Below are positions 1 through 7,617 of a stretch of DNA of 64,000 bases, piece after piece. The translations under genes and the position numbers were made by a program. The notes beneath the pieces were generated by a model. The model did not search any database and had not been told where the DNA came from. It worked only from the letters and a program-made list of their open reading frames with translations. Within the stretch, counting starts at the first letter, position 1; every line of letters begins with the position of its first letter. The stretch spans positions 310,001 through 374,000 of the forward strand of contig JACKCM010000008.1 of assembly GCA_020634035.1 (NCBI GenBank). Reading direction: 5' to 3'. The stretch is from Candidatus Obscuribacterales bacterium (GTDB lineage Bacteria > Cyanobacteriota > Vampirovibrionia > Obscuribacterales > Obscuribacteraceae).

Positions 1-1
1 T

Positions 2-988
2 GCGGTGGTGGTGCTCGCTCTGGTTCGACTTTTCAAAACCAGAATAACTACCAATGTGGATGAAGCATCAGAAGTATGGAAATCGCCGGAAGGACTTCGT
101 CCGGTAGAGATAGGTACTCTCATAGATCAATCCTGCGATGTATCGGATGTTTCGGTTACTCTGATTAATCTAGCGGTGCGCGGCTATTACACTGTAAGGG
201 AGATTCCATCCACCGGCTTTTTCGCTCTGTCAGATCGAGATTATGAATTTAAGAGACTGCCGCCGCCCAAGGGCGATCCGTTAAAAGAATACGAAAAGAT
301 CTTCATGGAGGCTATCTTCGGCAACGCCTCTACCTCTTACCTCTCTAATATTCAGGGGATCTTCCGACAGTTTCTGCCTGATATCAGGAACAGTATCTAT
401 AAATCTCTGGTGGACAGCAAAATGCTCGCCAAGGACCCCAGCAAGGATAAAAAGCTCTATGGTTCTATAGGCTTTGCTCTGGCTATTTGTGGGGTCGCCC
501 TGCTGTTTCTTATGGGTGAAACCGACTTTCTCAAAGCGGCCGGATTGGGTCTTGTGGTCTCTGGAATTCTGGTTTCGATAGCGCCTGCTTTCATTCCGTT
601 GAGAACTGAAAAAGGTAATAAGACAATTGATCAGATCCATCTTTTTGCAGAGACGATGCGGACTGCAAAGGAGCGAGATCTTGCCGAGAAAATGCAAGAG
701 GATAAATTCTTGTTTCATAAGCTCTTACCCTATGCCATCATCCTTGGTGTATTTGAAAAATGGGCGGCGGCTTGTGAAGAGTACGAAGAGCTCTGGCCTG
801 ACTGGTTTCAATTCTATGTTGACGGCACAAGAGATCACTTCTCCGCTACTAGATTCGCCAAAGATGTCTGGATTGCCACCAAGGTAGCCGGTCTTACCTT
901 TACTGCTCCGCCACCGAGACAATACTCGTCCCATACTGTAGGCAAGTTCGGTACGCGTCATGAGCAGGAACATGAGGATAGAGAATAA
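2..988 (+). CDS. DUF2207-type membrane protein, C-terminal part
   Basis: The frame is open from the left window edge, so this is the C-terminal part of a longer protein; the GTG at 5 is unlikely to be the real start. The visible start is a hydrophobic stretch, followed by a soluble part containing the pattern EGLRPVEIGTLID and a hydrophobic-basic LAVRGYY segment. These are typical of the cytoplasmic half of DUF2207 (YciQ-like) predicted membrane proteins. Two adjacent hydrophobic segments lie near visible residues 150-170 and 178-198, again as in the family, and the tail is hydrophilic. The family has no established biochemical role. The next gene is convergent and begins 10 bases downstream. 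Family assignment rests on recognised motifs only. Confidence 0.72.
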   Translation, partial: AVVVLALVRLFKTRITTNVDEASEVWKSPEGLRPVEIGTLIDQSCDVSDVSVTLINLAVRGYYTVREIPSTGFFALSDRDYEFKRLPPPKGDPLKEYEKIFMEAIFGNASTSYLSNIQGIFRQFLPDIRNSIYKSLVDSKMLAKDPSKDKKLYGSIGFALAICGVALLFLMGETDFLKAAGLGLVVSGILVSIAPAFIPLRTEKGNKTIDQIHLFAETMRTAKERDLAEKMQEDKFLFHKLLPYAIILGVFEKWAAACEEYEELWPDWFQFYVDGTRDHFSATRFAKDVWIATKVAGLTFTAPPPRQYSSHTVGKFGTRHEQEHEDRE

Positions 989-998
989 TAGAGGCTAT

Positions 999-1802
999 TT
1001 AAAGAGAGGCTTCGATCGAGAAAAGCAGCGGCATTTCGGGCATCTCTTTGAAAATCCAGTAGCCTTCGTCCTTTTCGCTCGGTTCCATTAGCGGAAACTT
1101 GCGATACATAGAGAAGGGGTATTCTCGAAATCGTGTCAGCTTCAGTCCGGAAGTGATTAAAGCGTTGATGATATCCTCGAGGCTGTGCTGCCATTCATAA
1201 GAGATTCGCGGCGCAATCTTTTCGCTTTCAGAGGCGTATGAGCCGTCTACTTTCAGTTCCAGACCGGTCTTTGCAAAGTCGAAATAAGAATAGGTCACTT
1301 CTATTCGGTCTTCTGTCTGGTCGAAAATATCTGCTAGAGGATGTTGCTCGACTATGATGAAACGCCCTCCTTCTTTGAGATGATTTTTGATGGTGGCAGC
1401 CCAGCCGTCGAGATCGTTCAACCAGCAGAGAATGCCGTAGGAAGTGAAAACTATATCGAAGCGTTCTTCCAGTACTGTATCCAGCTCATAAATATTCGAG
1501 CGAATGAAGCGGGCATTGAGACCGGTTCTTTCATTCAGCTCCCGGGCAAGTTCAATACCTCGGTCCGAGATATCGACTCCGGTAACCCGGGCGCCGAGCC
1601 TGGCTAGAGATAAGCTATCCATTCCAAAGTGACACTGCAGATGAAGAATCGAGCTGTTTTTTATGTCGCCAAGCAACTGCAACTCGATGCTCTTCAGGGT
1701 GTTTCTACCGGACAGAAAGCCCTCCAGATCATAGTATTCCGAACGTTCGTGAATCGGTGTGAACTGATTCCAGAGTTCACGATTAGAGTCGATTTTATCC
1801 AT
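999..1802 (-). CDS. class I SAM-dependent methyltransferase
   Basis: 267 residues, the usual length for a stand-alone class I methyltransferase. Motif I is seen as ILHLQCHFGMDS (about 52-63), with the acidic end of strand 2 in GARVTGVDIS (Asp near 77) and motif IV-like FDIVFTSYGILCWL. A post-motif strand, GGRFIIVEQHP, follows. These support binding of S-adenosylmethionine in a Rossmann fold; the methyl acceptor cannot be told from the sequence. The N-terminal WNQFTPIHERSEYYDLEGF resembles the UbiE/MenG-like small-molecule methyltransferases rather than nucleic-acid enzymes. It lies 11 bases downstream of the orphan gene at 1814-2788 on the same strand and may be co-transcribed with it. Confidence 0.85.
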   Translation of the reverse strand: MDKIDSNRELWNQFTPIHERSEYYDLEGFLSGRNTLKSIELQLLGDIKNSSILHLQCHFGMDSLSLARLGARVTGVDISDRGIELARELNERTGLNARFIRSNIYELDTVLEERFDIVFTSYGILCWLNDLDGWAATIKNHLKEGGRFIIVEQHPLADIFDQTEDRIEVTYSYFDFAKTGLELKVDGSYASESEKIAPRISYEWQHSLEDIINALITSGLKLTRFREYPFSMYRKFPLMEPSEKDEGYWIFKEMPEMPLLFSIEASL

Positions 1803-1813
1803 CTGAAATAGTT

Positions 1814-2788
1814 TCAGGCACTAAAGGTTTTTGGCGGCTTCGGCGGCTCGAGTTGTAGAAATGGTTTGTTGGAGATCATCGGTTGTCTGGAAAATTGACC
1901 GAAGCGTCCGACCAGATCGCTGCCTGATAGCTCTAGATCTTCCAGCTCTTTCTGGTCGTTGGTGTCTGCACTTTCGTCGGTCAGCGGTGATTGAATAGCT
2001 GTCTCGAGCATGGTGGAATAAGCGCCTCTAACTTCGGCCGCATCTTTGTAAGCCATATAGACCCGGGCTCTTTCTTCTTGCTCTTTTTCGTAAAGCGGCT
2101 TCAACTCTTTCTGGTCTTTGTCGAGCTTTTCTACTCTGTCCGCGATACTGGTACCAACAACGCCTGATTTCTTCAGCTCGGCAAGTATTTCTGGTTTGTC
2201 TGTATCGGGCGTTTCTCCATTTAGATAACGATTGACCAGATCGACTACTTTCACTTGATCCTGATGAAGCGGAATCTTCTTGAGAGAATCATAGATACCG
2301 TCTACATTTTCGGACATGTTTTCGCCCAGGGTGGTTATTTTGTCGAAGCGTTCTGAAGTATAGCCTTCCAGTACATAGTTATTGGCGGCATCTACTAGAT
2401 GCTTGTCGGCCATTTCGAGGCCTTTTCTGAAATCCGGTTGTTTGGTTCGGAAACTCTTGATGTTTTCAGCTTCGAGGTCGTTGTAAGTTTTGTCGAAGGC
2501 TTGTCTTCCCGGATTGGGTGCCAGATCCTTCGGTTCGGCTGGTCTTTCGTTGGCTTCGGCTTCTGGATTTACGCCGAAGGACTTCAAGAATTCTTTGAAT
2601 CTTTCTATGGTTTCGGCATCAGCTCCCGTGTCAGGGCCGGCTTGCACCTTTTTGATGTCGGAAGGGCGAGATTGACTGAATTCAGCCAGAAAAGAATTAT
2701 GTTTTTCGGGCTGACTCGAGTCTGATTCGCCCGAAGTAAGATGGAGATTGTCGCTGCCGGAATTGTGATCAAGTTGTCTATCGCTCAT
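1814..2788 (-). CDS. hydrophilic protein of unknown function
   Basis: 324 residues, strongly hydrophilic and rich in Asp, Glu, Lys and Ser, with no signal peptide and no membrane segment. The first 60 residues are low-complexity Ser/Asp/Gln-rich; the middle (about 100-290) is predicted from composition to be mainly helical, with heptad-like stretches such as EKLDKDQKELKPLYEKEQEERARVYMAYKDA broken here at the 20-residue limit: EKLDKDQKELKPLY then EKEQEERARVYMAY. I do not recognise a domain. The polar N-terminus resembles those of the products at 18438 and 43077, which may reflect a shared lineage-specific leader. Same strand and close to the methyltransferase gene downstream. Confidence 0.7.
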   Translation of the reverse strand: MSDRQLDHNSGSDNLHLTSGESDSSQPEKHNSFLAEFSQSRPSDIKKVQAGPDTGADAETIERFKEFLKSFGVNPEAEANERPAEPKDLAPNPGRQAFDKTYNDLEAENIKSFRTKQPDFRKGLEMADKHLVDAANNYVLEGYTSERFDKITTLGENMSENVDGIYDSLKKIPLHQDQVKVVDLVNRYLNGETPDTDKPEILAELKKSGVVGTSIADRVEKLDKDQKELKPLYEKEQEERARVYMAYKDAAEVRGAYSTMLETAIQSPLTDESADTNDQKELEDLELSGSDLVGRFGQFSRQPMISNKPFLQLEPPKPPKTFSA

Positions 2789-2887
2789 AGCTCTATCCCT
2801 ATCTTGAGTTGTTGAATTTCGTTCCTGACTTCATAGTGGTTATACCCGCCTTGCTCAAGATTTTCGACTGATCCGGCGAAATTGAGC

Positions 2888-4006
2888 TCAATCCTCTATA
2901 AAGCGCACTCCATATTGTTCGAGCAGTTTTTTGAGAACCAGCTTGTCGAGCAGCATTGTAGGACTGAGCACGCCCCGGGTGGCGGTTTCGCCTTGTTCTA
3001 TCAGGCTGATAGCCAACGCTTTGATAATTGCGGCTGTCAAGCGATACGGATTACTTCCTTTCATGATCAACCGTCTTGAGTAAGCGGAAGAAGAATTCGA
3101 TTCGGACCAGCCTTCTGCCAGAATCTGAAAAGATGTCCTGGCTTGCTTCTCTTCGTCTATGGCTTGCTCGGAGCTGTTTATGAGTGGCTGCAGAAGACCG
3201 GGAGAATGGCGGGCGATATAGCCGGCAGATCTGGACAGCATTACTAGAGCCGGCCTATTCAGGGGTGAAGTCAAATAGGTTTTTATAGAATTGATCGAGT
3301 TGTTTCTCAGAGGTACGAGATAGACTTCTCCTCCGGGAAAGGCGAATCTGGAGCGATCCTTTTCATTGAAGCGCATACGAGTCGGCAGGGGTTCTATACC
3401 CTCTCCCGGCTTGATCTCTTTGCAGTCACCATCGACCCGATGATAGGAAGGCGCGGCGAGAGCGCAGATGACACTACTGTTGGTGCCTTTACTGGTGGCT
3501 ATGTTTTTGAAACTATAAGTGATTTCTATCTTGTCAAGCCGAGTTCCCTCGGCAGCGAAGGCGCTTTCAAGGAGCGCGGCAGCCAGATCGCCCAGGGCAA
3601 ATTCGAATGCGGCCGAGGGCAGGATGCTGATTGCTCTCTGCTTTGCTCTGGCATCGAATCGAGTGATGGTCGAGGCTATATAAGCCTGCTCACCGGTAAT
3701 GTCCAAATAGCTTAGACCGGCTTCGACAGCCGCTTCCAGAACCGCGGTGCCGAAGCGGGTAAAAGGTCCGACACAGTTGATTACCAGGCTTGTCTTGTCT
3801 AAGAGAGAAGCGAGATCGGCGCTGATATCGACAACTTCGATTCTATGATGCGCTTGCAATGAATCTGTCAGCTTCTCAAGCCCTTGTCTTTTGCGGGCGG
3901 CCAGTATCAGCTCGATTCCGGATGAATCGAGTAAACGCGCTATGGTCTGGCCGGTGGTGCCGCTGGCTCCCAGCAGGAGAATTGGTTTCTTTGTAAGTTC
4001 GACCAT
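2888..4006 (-). CDS. saccharopine dehydrogenase-like NAD(P)-binding reductase
   Basis: 372 residues. The N-terminus has a Rossmann nucleotide-binding signature, ILLLGASGTTGQTIARLL (about 9-26), followed by basic ARKRQGLEKL that suits an NADP phosphate. VINCVGPFTRFGTAVLEAAVEAG and LDITGEQAYI are hallmarks of the saccharopine dehydrogenase / trans-acting enoyl reductase group. Members reduce diverse substrates, including enoyl intermediates in lipid synthesis, so the adjacent divergent fabH is suggestive but not proof of a lipid role. A hydrophobic patch near 245-262 may contact a membrane or a lipid substrate. It is divergent from fabH; the 114-base gap must hold both promoters. Confidence 0.78.
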   Translation of the reverse strand: MVELTKKPILLLGASGTTGQTIARLLDSSGIELILAARKRQGLEKLTDSLQAHHRIEVVDISADLASLLDKTSLVINCVGPFTRFGTAVLEAAVEAGLSYLDITGEQAYIASTITRFDARAKQRAISILPSAAFEFALGDLAAALLESAFAAEGTRLDKIEITYSFKNIATSKGTNSSVICALAAPSYHRVDGDCKEIKPGEGIEPLPTRMRFNEKDRSRFAFPGGEVYLVPLRNNSINSIKTYLTSPLNRPALVMLSRSAGYIARHSPGLLQPLINSSEQAIDEEKQARTSFQILAEGWSESNSSSAYSRRLIMKGSNPYRLTAAIIKALAISLIEQGETATRGVLSPTMLLDKLVLKKLLEQYGVRFIED

Positions 4007-4120
4007 GACGTTAATTGTAGATACAAGTAGTAAAGATTAAATAGAGCTGCAGGGATTACATCGCCTATTATCTGTTAATCTTTGCCAATTAGTAATTTAA
4101 CTGATGAGGTTTTCTCGATC

Positions 4121-5110
4121 GTGCCTGGAGCCAAGATAACAGCCATGGGGGTGGGGGTTCCACCTGGTCTTTTGACTAATCAAGACCTTGAGAAGATGGT
4201 GGACACCTCCAGTGAATGGATAGTGGAGCGTACCGGTATTCTCACCCGGCATATCGTCGAGAAAGGTGTGACAACATCGGATCTGGCTTCCGAAGCGGCC
4301 CAGCAGATAATAGATAAGACCGGTATCGATCCGACCACTATCGACCTTATCATTGTGGCTACGATAACGCCGGATATGATGCTGCCTGCCACAGCCTGTC
4401 TTGTCCAGGATCGAATCGGCGCCAAGGGTGCCTGGGGCTTCGATATGTCTATCGCCTGCTCCGGATTTCTCTATGCCACCCAGGTGGCTGCGCAGTTTGT
4501 TAAAACCGGCGCCCATAAAAGGGCGCTTGTGATCGGTCTTGATGTTATGTCATCGATTATCGATTACGAAGATCGGCAGACCTGTATCATTTTTGGAGAT
4601 GGCGGTGGTGCTGCGCTTATCGAACCGACAGAAGAAGGTGAAGAAGGGATCATAGACTTTCTGCACGAAGTAGATGGCTCCGGTGGAGAGTTTCTCTGTA
4701 TTCCAGCAGGAGGCTCAAAGCATCCCACTTCTAAAGAGACTCTGGACAGCAAGATGCACTTTGTCCATCAAGATGGAAAGGTAGTATTCAAATTTGCTAC
4801 TAGAAAAATGCCTGAGCTCTGTGTGCGCTTGTTAGAGCGACATGGCTATAGTGGCGATGATGTGGATGTGTTCATACCGCACCAGGCGAATCTGCGTATT
4901 ATCTCTGCCGCTGTAGACCGGCTTAAGGTGCCGATGGACAAGGTTATTGTCAATATCGCAGAGTATGGAAATACGACAGCCGGAACTTTGCCTCTTGCGA
5001 TAGACACAGCCTTGAATCAGGGTAAATTGAAGAAAGGCGATCTGGTACTGTTCGGGTCAGTTGGTGCCGGATTCAGTGCCGGAGCAATGTTGATGCGCTG
5101 GGCTTACTAA
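4121..5110 (+). CDS. fabH: 3-oxoacyl-ACP synthase III (KAS III)
   Basis: Condenses acetyl-CoA with malonyl-ACP to start type II fatty acid synthesis in the cytoplasm. The family signature NQDLEKMVDTSSEWIVERTG is present near the N-terminus. The catalytic triad is visible: Cys in SIACSGFLYA (residue 113 from the GTG start), His in FIPHQANLRI and Asn in EYGNTTAG. I place the start at GTG 4121, which gives the normal N-terminus with the first strand AKITAMGVGVPP; GAGG lies at 4106-4109. A TTG at 4082 opens the frame earlier and an ATG at 4145 would remove the first strand. The stop overlaps by four bases with the convergent ArsR gene. Confidence 0.93.
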   Translation: MPGAKITAMGVGVPPGLLTNQDLEKMVDTSSEWIVERTGILTRHIVEKGVTTSDLASEAAQQIIDKTGIDPTTIDLIIVATITPDMMLPATACLVQDRIGAKGAWGFDMSIACSGFLYATQVAAQFVKTGAHKRALVIGLDVMSSIIDYEDRQTCIIFGDGGGAALIEPTEEGEEGIIDFLHEVDGSGGEFLCIPAGGSKHPTSKETLDSKMHFVHQDGKVVFKFATRKMPELCVRLLERHGYSGDDVDVFIPHQANLRIISAAVDRLKVPMDKVIVNIAEYGNTTAGTLPLAIDTALNQGKLKKGDLVLFGSVGAGFSAGAMLMRWAY

Positions 5111-5508
5111 GATTTTTTAGCCTTGCTTTTGCTCTTCTCTTTGTCCTGGGCAGCGTCTTCTGCGCTCCAGCTCTCTTTCGCTTTTTCTATGGCGTTCGTC
5201 ATCTCTTGCATCTCTCGATGATCCGGAGAGATGAAGCTGATTCCGCTCAGCACCCAGGCAGCCAGAGCCGGATCTTTGAGGTGATAATAGACATGTCTGC
5301 CTTCTCGGCGCTCTGAGACAATGCGATTGGTGCGCAGCACGGCCAGTTGCTGAGATACGGCGGCATGGGTGACGCCCAGCAAATCCTGAAGATCGTTCAC
5401 CGATAGCTCCCGGGTGTTCAATTCTTCAACGATTCTAACCCTGTTCGGATTGGACAAAACGGCAAACAATCTTGCCAGTTCTGAACTTATTACAGCTCTA
5501 TGCGGCAT
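5107..5508 (-). CDS. ArsR-family winged-helix repressor (paralogue 1)
   Basis: 133 residues. The core is a winged helix: RLFAVLSNPNRVRIVEEL, then a recognition helix region, LLGVTHAAVSQQLAVLR, and the beta wing RREGRHVYYHL. It contains no cysteine, so the classical Cys-based ArsR/SmtB metal sites are absent and a different inducer is likely. The tail after residue 100 is charged and ends in a Lys/Ser-rich stretch, which is unusual for the family. It shares ERREGR..YY/FYRL.DP.LA.W with the divergent regulator at 5693, so the two are paralogues. A palindrome sits directly upstream at 5518-5563 and is probably its operator. Convergent with fabH. Confidence 0.88.
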   Translation of the reverse strand: MPHRAVISSELARLFAVLSNPNRVRIVEELNTRELSVNDLQDLLGVTHAAVSQQLAVLRTNRIVSERREGRHVYYHLKDPALAAWVLSGISFISPDHREMQEMTNAIEKAKESWSAEDAAQDKEKSKSKAKKS

Positions 5509-5517
5509 TTTTTATCG

Positions 5518-5563
5518 CTTACCTCCTATGCAAAGCTTAGCATGTTTGCATAGGAGAGGTAAG
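5518..5563. promoter_or_regulatory. inverted repeat, probable ArsR operator 1
   Basis: Left arm CTTACCTCCTATGCAAA and right arm TTTGCATAGGAGAGGTAAG are complementary over 17 bases apart from a two-base insertion in the right arm, with a 10-base centre. It begins 10 bases upstream of the minus-strand ArsR start at 5508. The core half-site TATGCAAA recurs in the second palindrome at 5656-5687. Placement and symmetry fit autoregulation by a dimeric winged-helix repressor. It could also form a hairpin in the mRNA leader. Confidence 0.65.
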
Positions 5564-5655
5564 AGCCGACCTATATATAGGTACGTTTTTCATGATTCCA
5601 GGGCTTGAAACATAGCTTATTGGAGGTGTTTGTAAAAATGTCTGCATGTGCTAAT

Positions 5656-5687
5656 ATATTCGTATGCGAAGATTTGCATATGAGAAT
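5656..5687. promoter_or_regulatory. imperfect palindrome, probable ArsR operator 2
   Basis: Two 15-base arms around a two-base centre (ATATTCGTATGCGAA, GA, TTTGCATATGAGAAT) match at 11 of 15 positions. The core TATGC(A/G)AA resembles the half-site of the palindrome at 5518-5563. It ends 5 bases before the ATG of the plus-strand ArsR gene, so a bound repressor would block initiation of the DAB operon. No room remains for a Shine-Dalgarno sequence, so the mRNA may be leaderless if transcription starts here. Confidence 0.6.
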
Positions 5688-5692
5688 CTATT

Positions 5693-6031
5693 ATGTTGCT
5701 GAGAAGTTCCAGTTCCGGCGAGTCCGTTGAGATAGTCGTAAAAAAGCTCTCCGACCTGTTTCGGGTGCTTGCCAATTCTCGTCGAGTTCAAATAGTCGAC
5801 GAGTTGCGCCACGGCGAAAGGGACGTTTCGTCCCTGGAGAACTTACTAGAGCTGCCTCAATCAGCAATTTCAAAGCATATAGCGGTTTTGCGATCCCACA
5901 GGATTGTTGTAGAGCGGCGGGAAGGCCGCAGTGTTTTCTATCGGTTGATAGATCCGGAGCTTGCCTCATGGATGCTCGACGGTATCGAGTACACCGACCT
6001 GAATGAATCTAGTCTAAAAGGGGAGGCCTGA
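5693..6031 (+). CDS. ArsR-family winged-helix regulator, first gene of the DAB operon
   Basis: 112 residues. Winged-helix motifs: LSDLFRVLANSRRVQIVDEL, the recognition region LLELPQSAISKHIAVLR and the wing RREGRSVFYRL. There is no cysteine, so metal sensing through thiols is unlikely. It is a paralogue of the divergent regulator at 5107-5508. The next gene starts 5 bases after the stop, and five genes then follow with almost no gaps, so it probably controls its own operon for inorganic-carbon uptake. The palindrome at 5656-5687 ends just before the start. The start ATG at 5693 lacks a visible Shine-Dalgarno sequence; TTG at 5696 is the only near alternative. Confidence 0.87.
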   Translation: MLLRSSSSGESVEIVVKKLSDLFRVLANSRRVQIVDELRHGERDVSSLENLLELPQSAISKHIAVLRSHRIVVERREGRSVFYRLIDPELASWMLDGIEYTDLNESSLKGEA

Positions 6032-6036
6032 TCCGA

Positions 6037-6990
6037 ATGACGGCGCAATTTACGTTAGAAGAGATCGTCAATGCGACTCACGGATACCTGGTCCAGGGGG
6101 ACGGAGGCCAGTCCGACTCGGGCAGAGTTGTATGGCTTCCCGATCAGATCGGTCCGGGAGATTGGTTCCTGGCCATGTCCTGTGGCGGCGAGGATTCTCA
6201 TGATTATATCGAGTCTGCTTTTGAACGCAGTGCTCGGGGTTGCATCATAGAAGGCAGGCGTGCTTCTCTGTCTAGACTAGATAGAACGAATACGATTATA
6301 TCCGTCGATGATACCAAGACCGCTCTGTGGCAGCTGGCCGGTTCCTGGCGCCGGAAAGTAGCGCCGAAAGTGGTGGCTGTTACCGGTAGTGTCGGTCGAA
6401 AAGAGACCATCGCATTTCTAGAATTTTTGGTTCGCAAGCAGTTTCGTTGCCATGTTGCAATTGACAGTGGTGCGCTTGGCTCCCTTCCTGGTTTTTTCTC
6501 GATGCCTGCCGATACTGAGCTCTTGATTGTCGAAGCAAGTGGTGCCAATCGTGGTGAAGTAGCAAGGACAGGCAATTTTGCCAGGCCTGATATGGCAGTG
6601 ATTACCGCTGCTCATCATCCTCTGCCTTCTCCAAAGAGGAACGCTCGAAACGCCGCCTTATACGGCGAGATTCTCGAAACGCTATGCCTGGAAAATCCGG
6701 TTTTCGAAAAACTGGCGGTGGTCAATGATCGCAATCCGGTTTTGCAAGAGCGAGTGGACGCGATTCTAAAGGATGATAACAGTGCGGTTCTCTCCGGAAA
6801 TGTTTCGAACATTTCAACAGCTGCCCTGGCCTGGATATCTGAAGCCAGTGGTGTCTCCCCTGATGCCGAGCAAGTAGATGTCAGTGCCTGGTGCGCTGTT
6901 ACCGCGGCTGCCTGTCTGGGGCTCTCTATGGAAGAGATGCCGCATATCGTATCTGAAGTGATAGTAAAGGCGGGCAGTTATCGAGCATGA
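6037..6990 (+). CDS. MurF-like protein with degenerate P-loop
   Basis: 317 residues. The N-terminal part (about 1-90) follows the MurE/MurF substrate-binding domain: FTLEEIVNATHG, then IGPGDWFLAM and a stretch ARGCIIEG. The second part has the Mur-ligase ATPase outline KVVAVTGSVGRKET (about 111-124), with VEASGANRGEVARTGNFARPDMAVIT matching the MurF core and NDRNPV matching NADDP. The Walker A Lys of TGSNGKTT is replaced (GSVGRKET), and the usual C-terminal ligase domain is missing, since MurF is about 450 residues. Catalytic ligation of D-Ala-D-Ala is therefore doubtful. SD GGGGAGG precedes the start. Its position inside the DAB operon suggests an accessory or regulatory role; that is inference. 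Confidence 0.68.
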   Translation: MTAQFTLEEIVNATHGYLVQGDGGQSDSGRVVWLPDQIGPGDWFLAMSCGGEDSHDYIESAFERSARGCIIEGRRASLSRLDRTNTIISVDDTKTALWQLAGSWRRKVAPKVVAVTGSVGRKETIAFLEFLVRKQFRCHVAIDSGALGSLPGFFSMPADTELLIVEASGANRGEVARTGNFARPDMAVITAAHHPLPSPKRNARNAALYGEILETLCLENPVFEKLAVVNDRNPVLQERVDAILKDDNSAVLSGNVSNISTAALAWISEASGVSPDAEQVDVSAWCAVTAAACLGLSMEEMPHIVSEVIVKAGSYRA

Positions 6991-7580
6991 AGAATTCTGA
7001 TATCGCTTTCAAATATATTGCCGACAGGCTAGTGCAATTCAAGAGTGTCGAATTGCTTGATGATGTGCAACTGTCCGACGGGCTGCTCGATGGATCCATA
7101 GCCGGTGCTGCGGTTATTGCTTGCTCGGATATGGGTTGGTTGTTGCGTTATGTTTGCAGCGACCCGGATGCGAACTTGCATCTTTTTCAGAATTTCGGGC
7201 ACCGAACAGATAGCGGCGGTTTCGTCGAAACCGTCCTGGATAAAAGGCTCGAGACGATAATTGTCTATGGTCATTCTCCTTGCGGCTTTGCGAAATACCA
7301 GGCTAAAGAAGCGCCGGGTGAAGACTCTGACTGGTTGGAAGTCGGTCGCCGTGGCGTTCTTGAAGAGATGCTGCGTATGCTTGAAGAGAGCCGCATCGGT
7401 GAACTGGCTGCCAACGAAAAGCTTCGAGTACGGGTGCATGGTTGGTTCTACAACTCCGAGAGCCAACACCTGGAGGTCTTTGATCCTGTGCGAAAGTCTT
7501 TTGTCGAGCAGATAAGTCGACTGGATTACGAGCCACGGATCAAGTTCGTTCCTGATCAAGGTCTAGTCGGAGAGCGTTGA
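6987..7580 (+). CDS. beta-carbonic-anhydrase-like protein lacking the catalytic Arg
   Basis: 197 residues. The beta-class zinc ligands are in place: Cys46 in VIACSDMGW and His96 with Cys99 in IVYGHSPCG, at the family's normal spacing. Between them LHLFQNFGH replaces the usual VVRNAGN strand. The Asp of the CxDxR motif is kept (Asp48) but the Arg that pairs with it is replaced by Gly50, so CO2 hydration by the normal mechanism should be impaired. It starts inside the stop of the MurF-like gene (ATGA overlap), which indicates translational coupling. The context with dabB and dabA suggests CO2/bicarbonate binding, delivery or sensing. Substrate and activity are not known. Confidence 0.7.
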   Translation: MKNSDIAFKYIADRLVQFKSVELLDDVQLSDGLLDGSIAGAAVIACSDMGWLLRYVCSDPDANLHLFQNFGHRTDSGGFVETVLDKRLETIIVYGHSPCGFAKYQAKEAPGEDSDWLEVGRRGVLEEMLRMLEESRIGELAANEKLRVRVHGWFYNSESQHLEVFDPVRKSFVEQISRLDYEPRIKFVPDQGLVGER

Positions 7581-7617
7581 TGTTGACGGTGTTAGGAGCT
7601 TATTTAAAGGCTAATTT

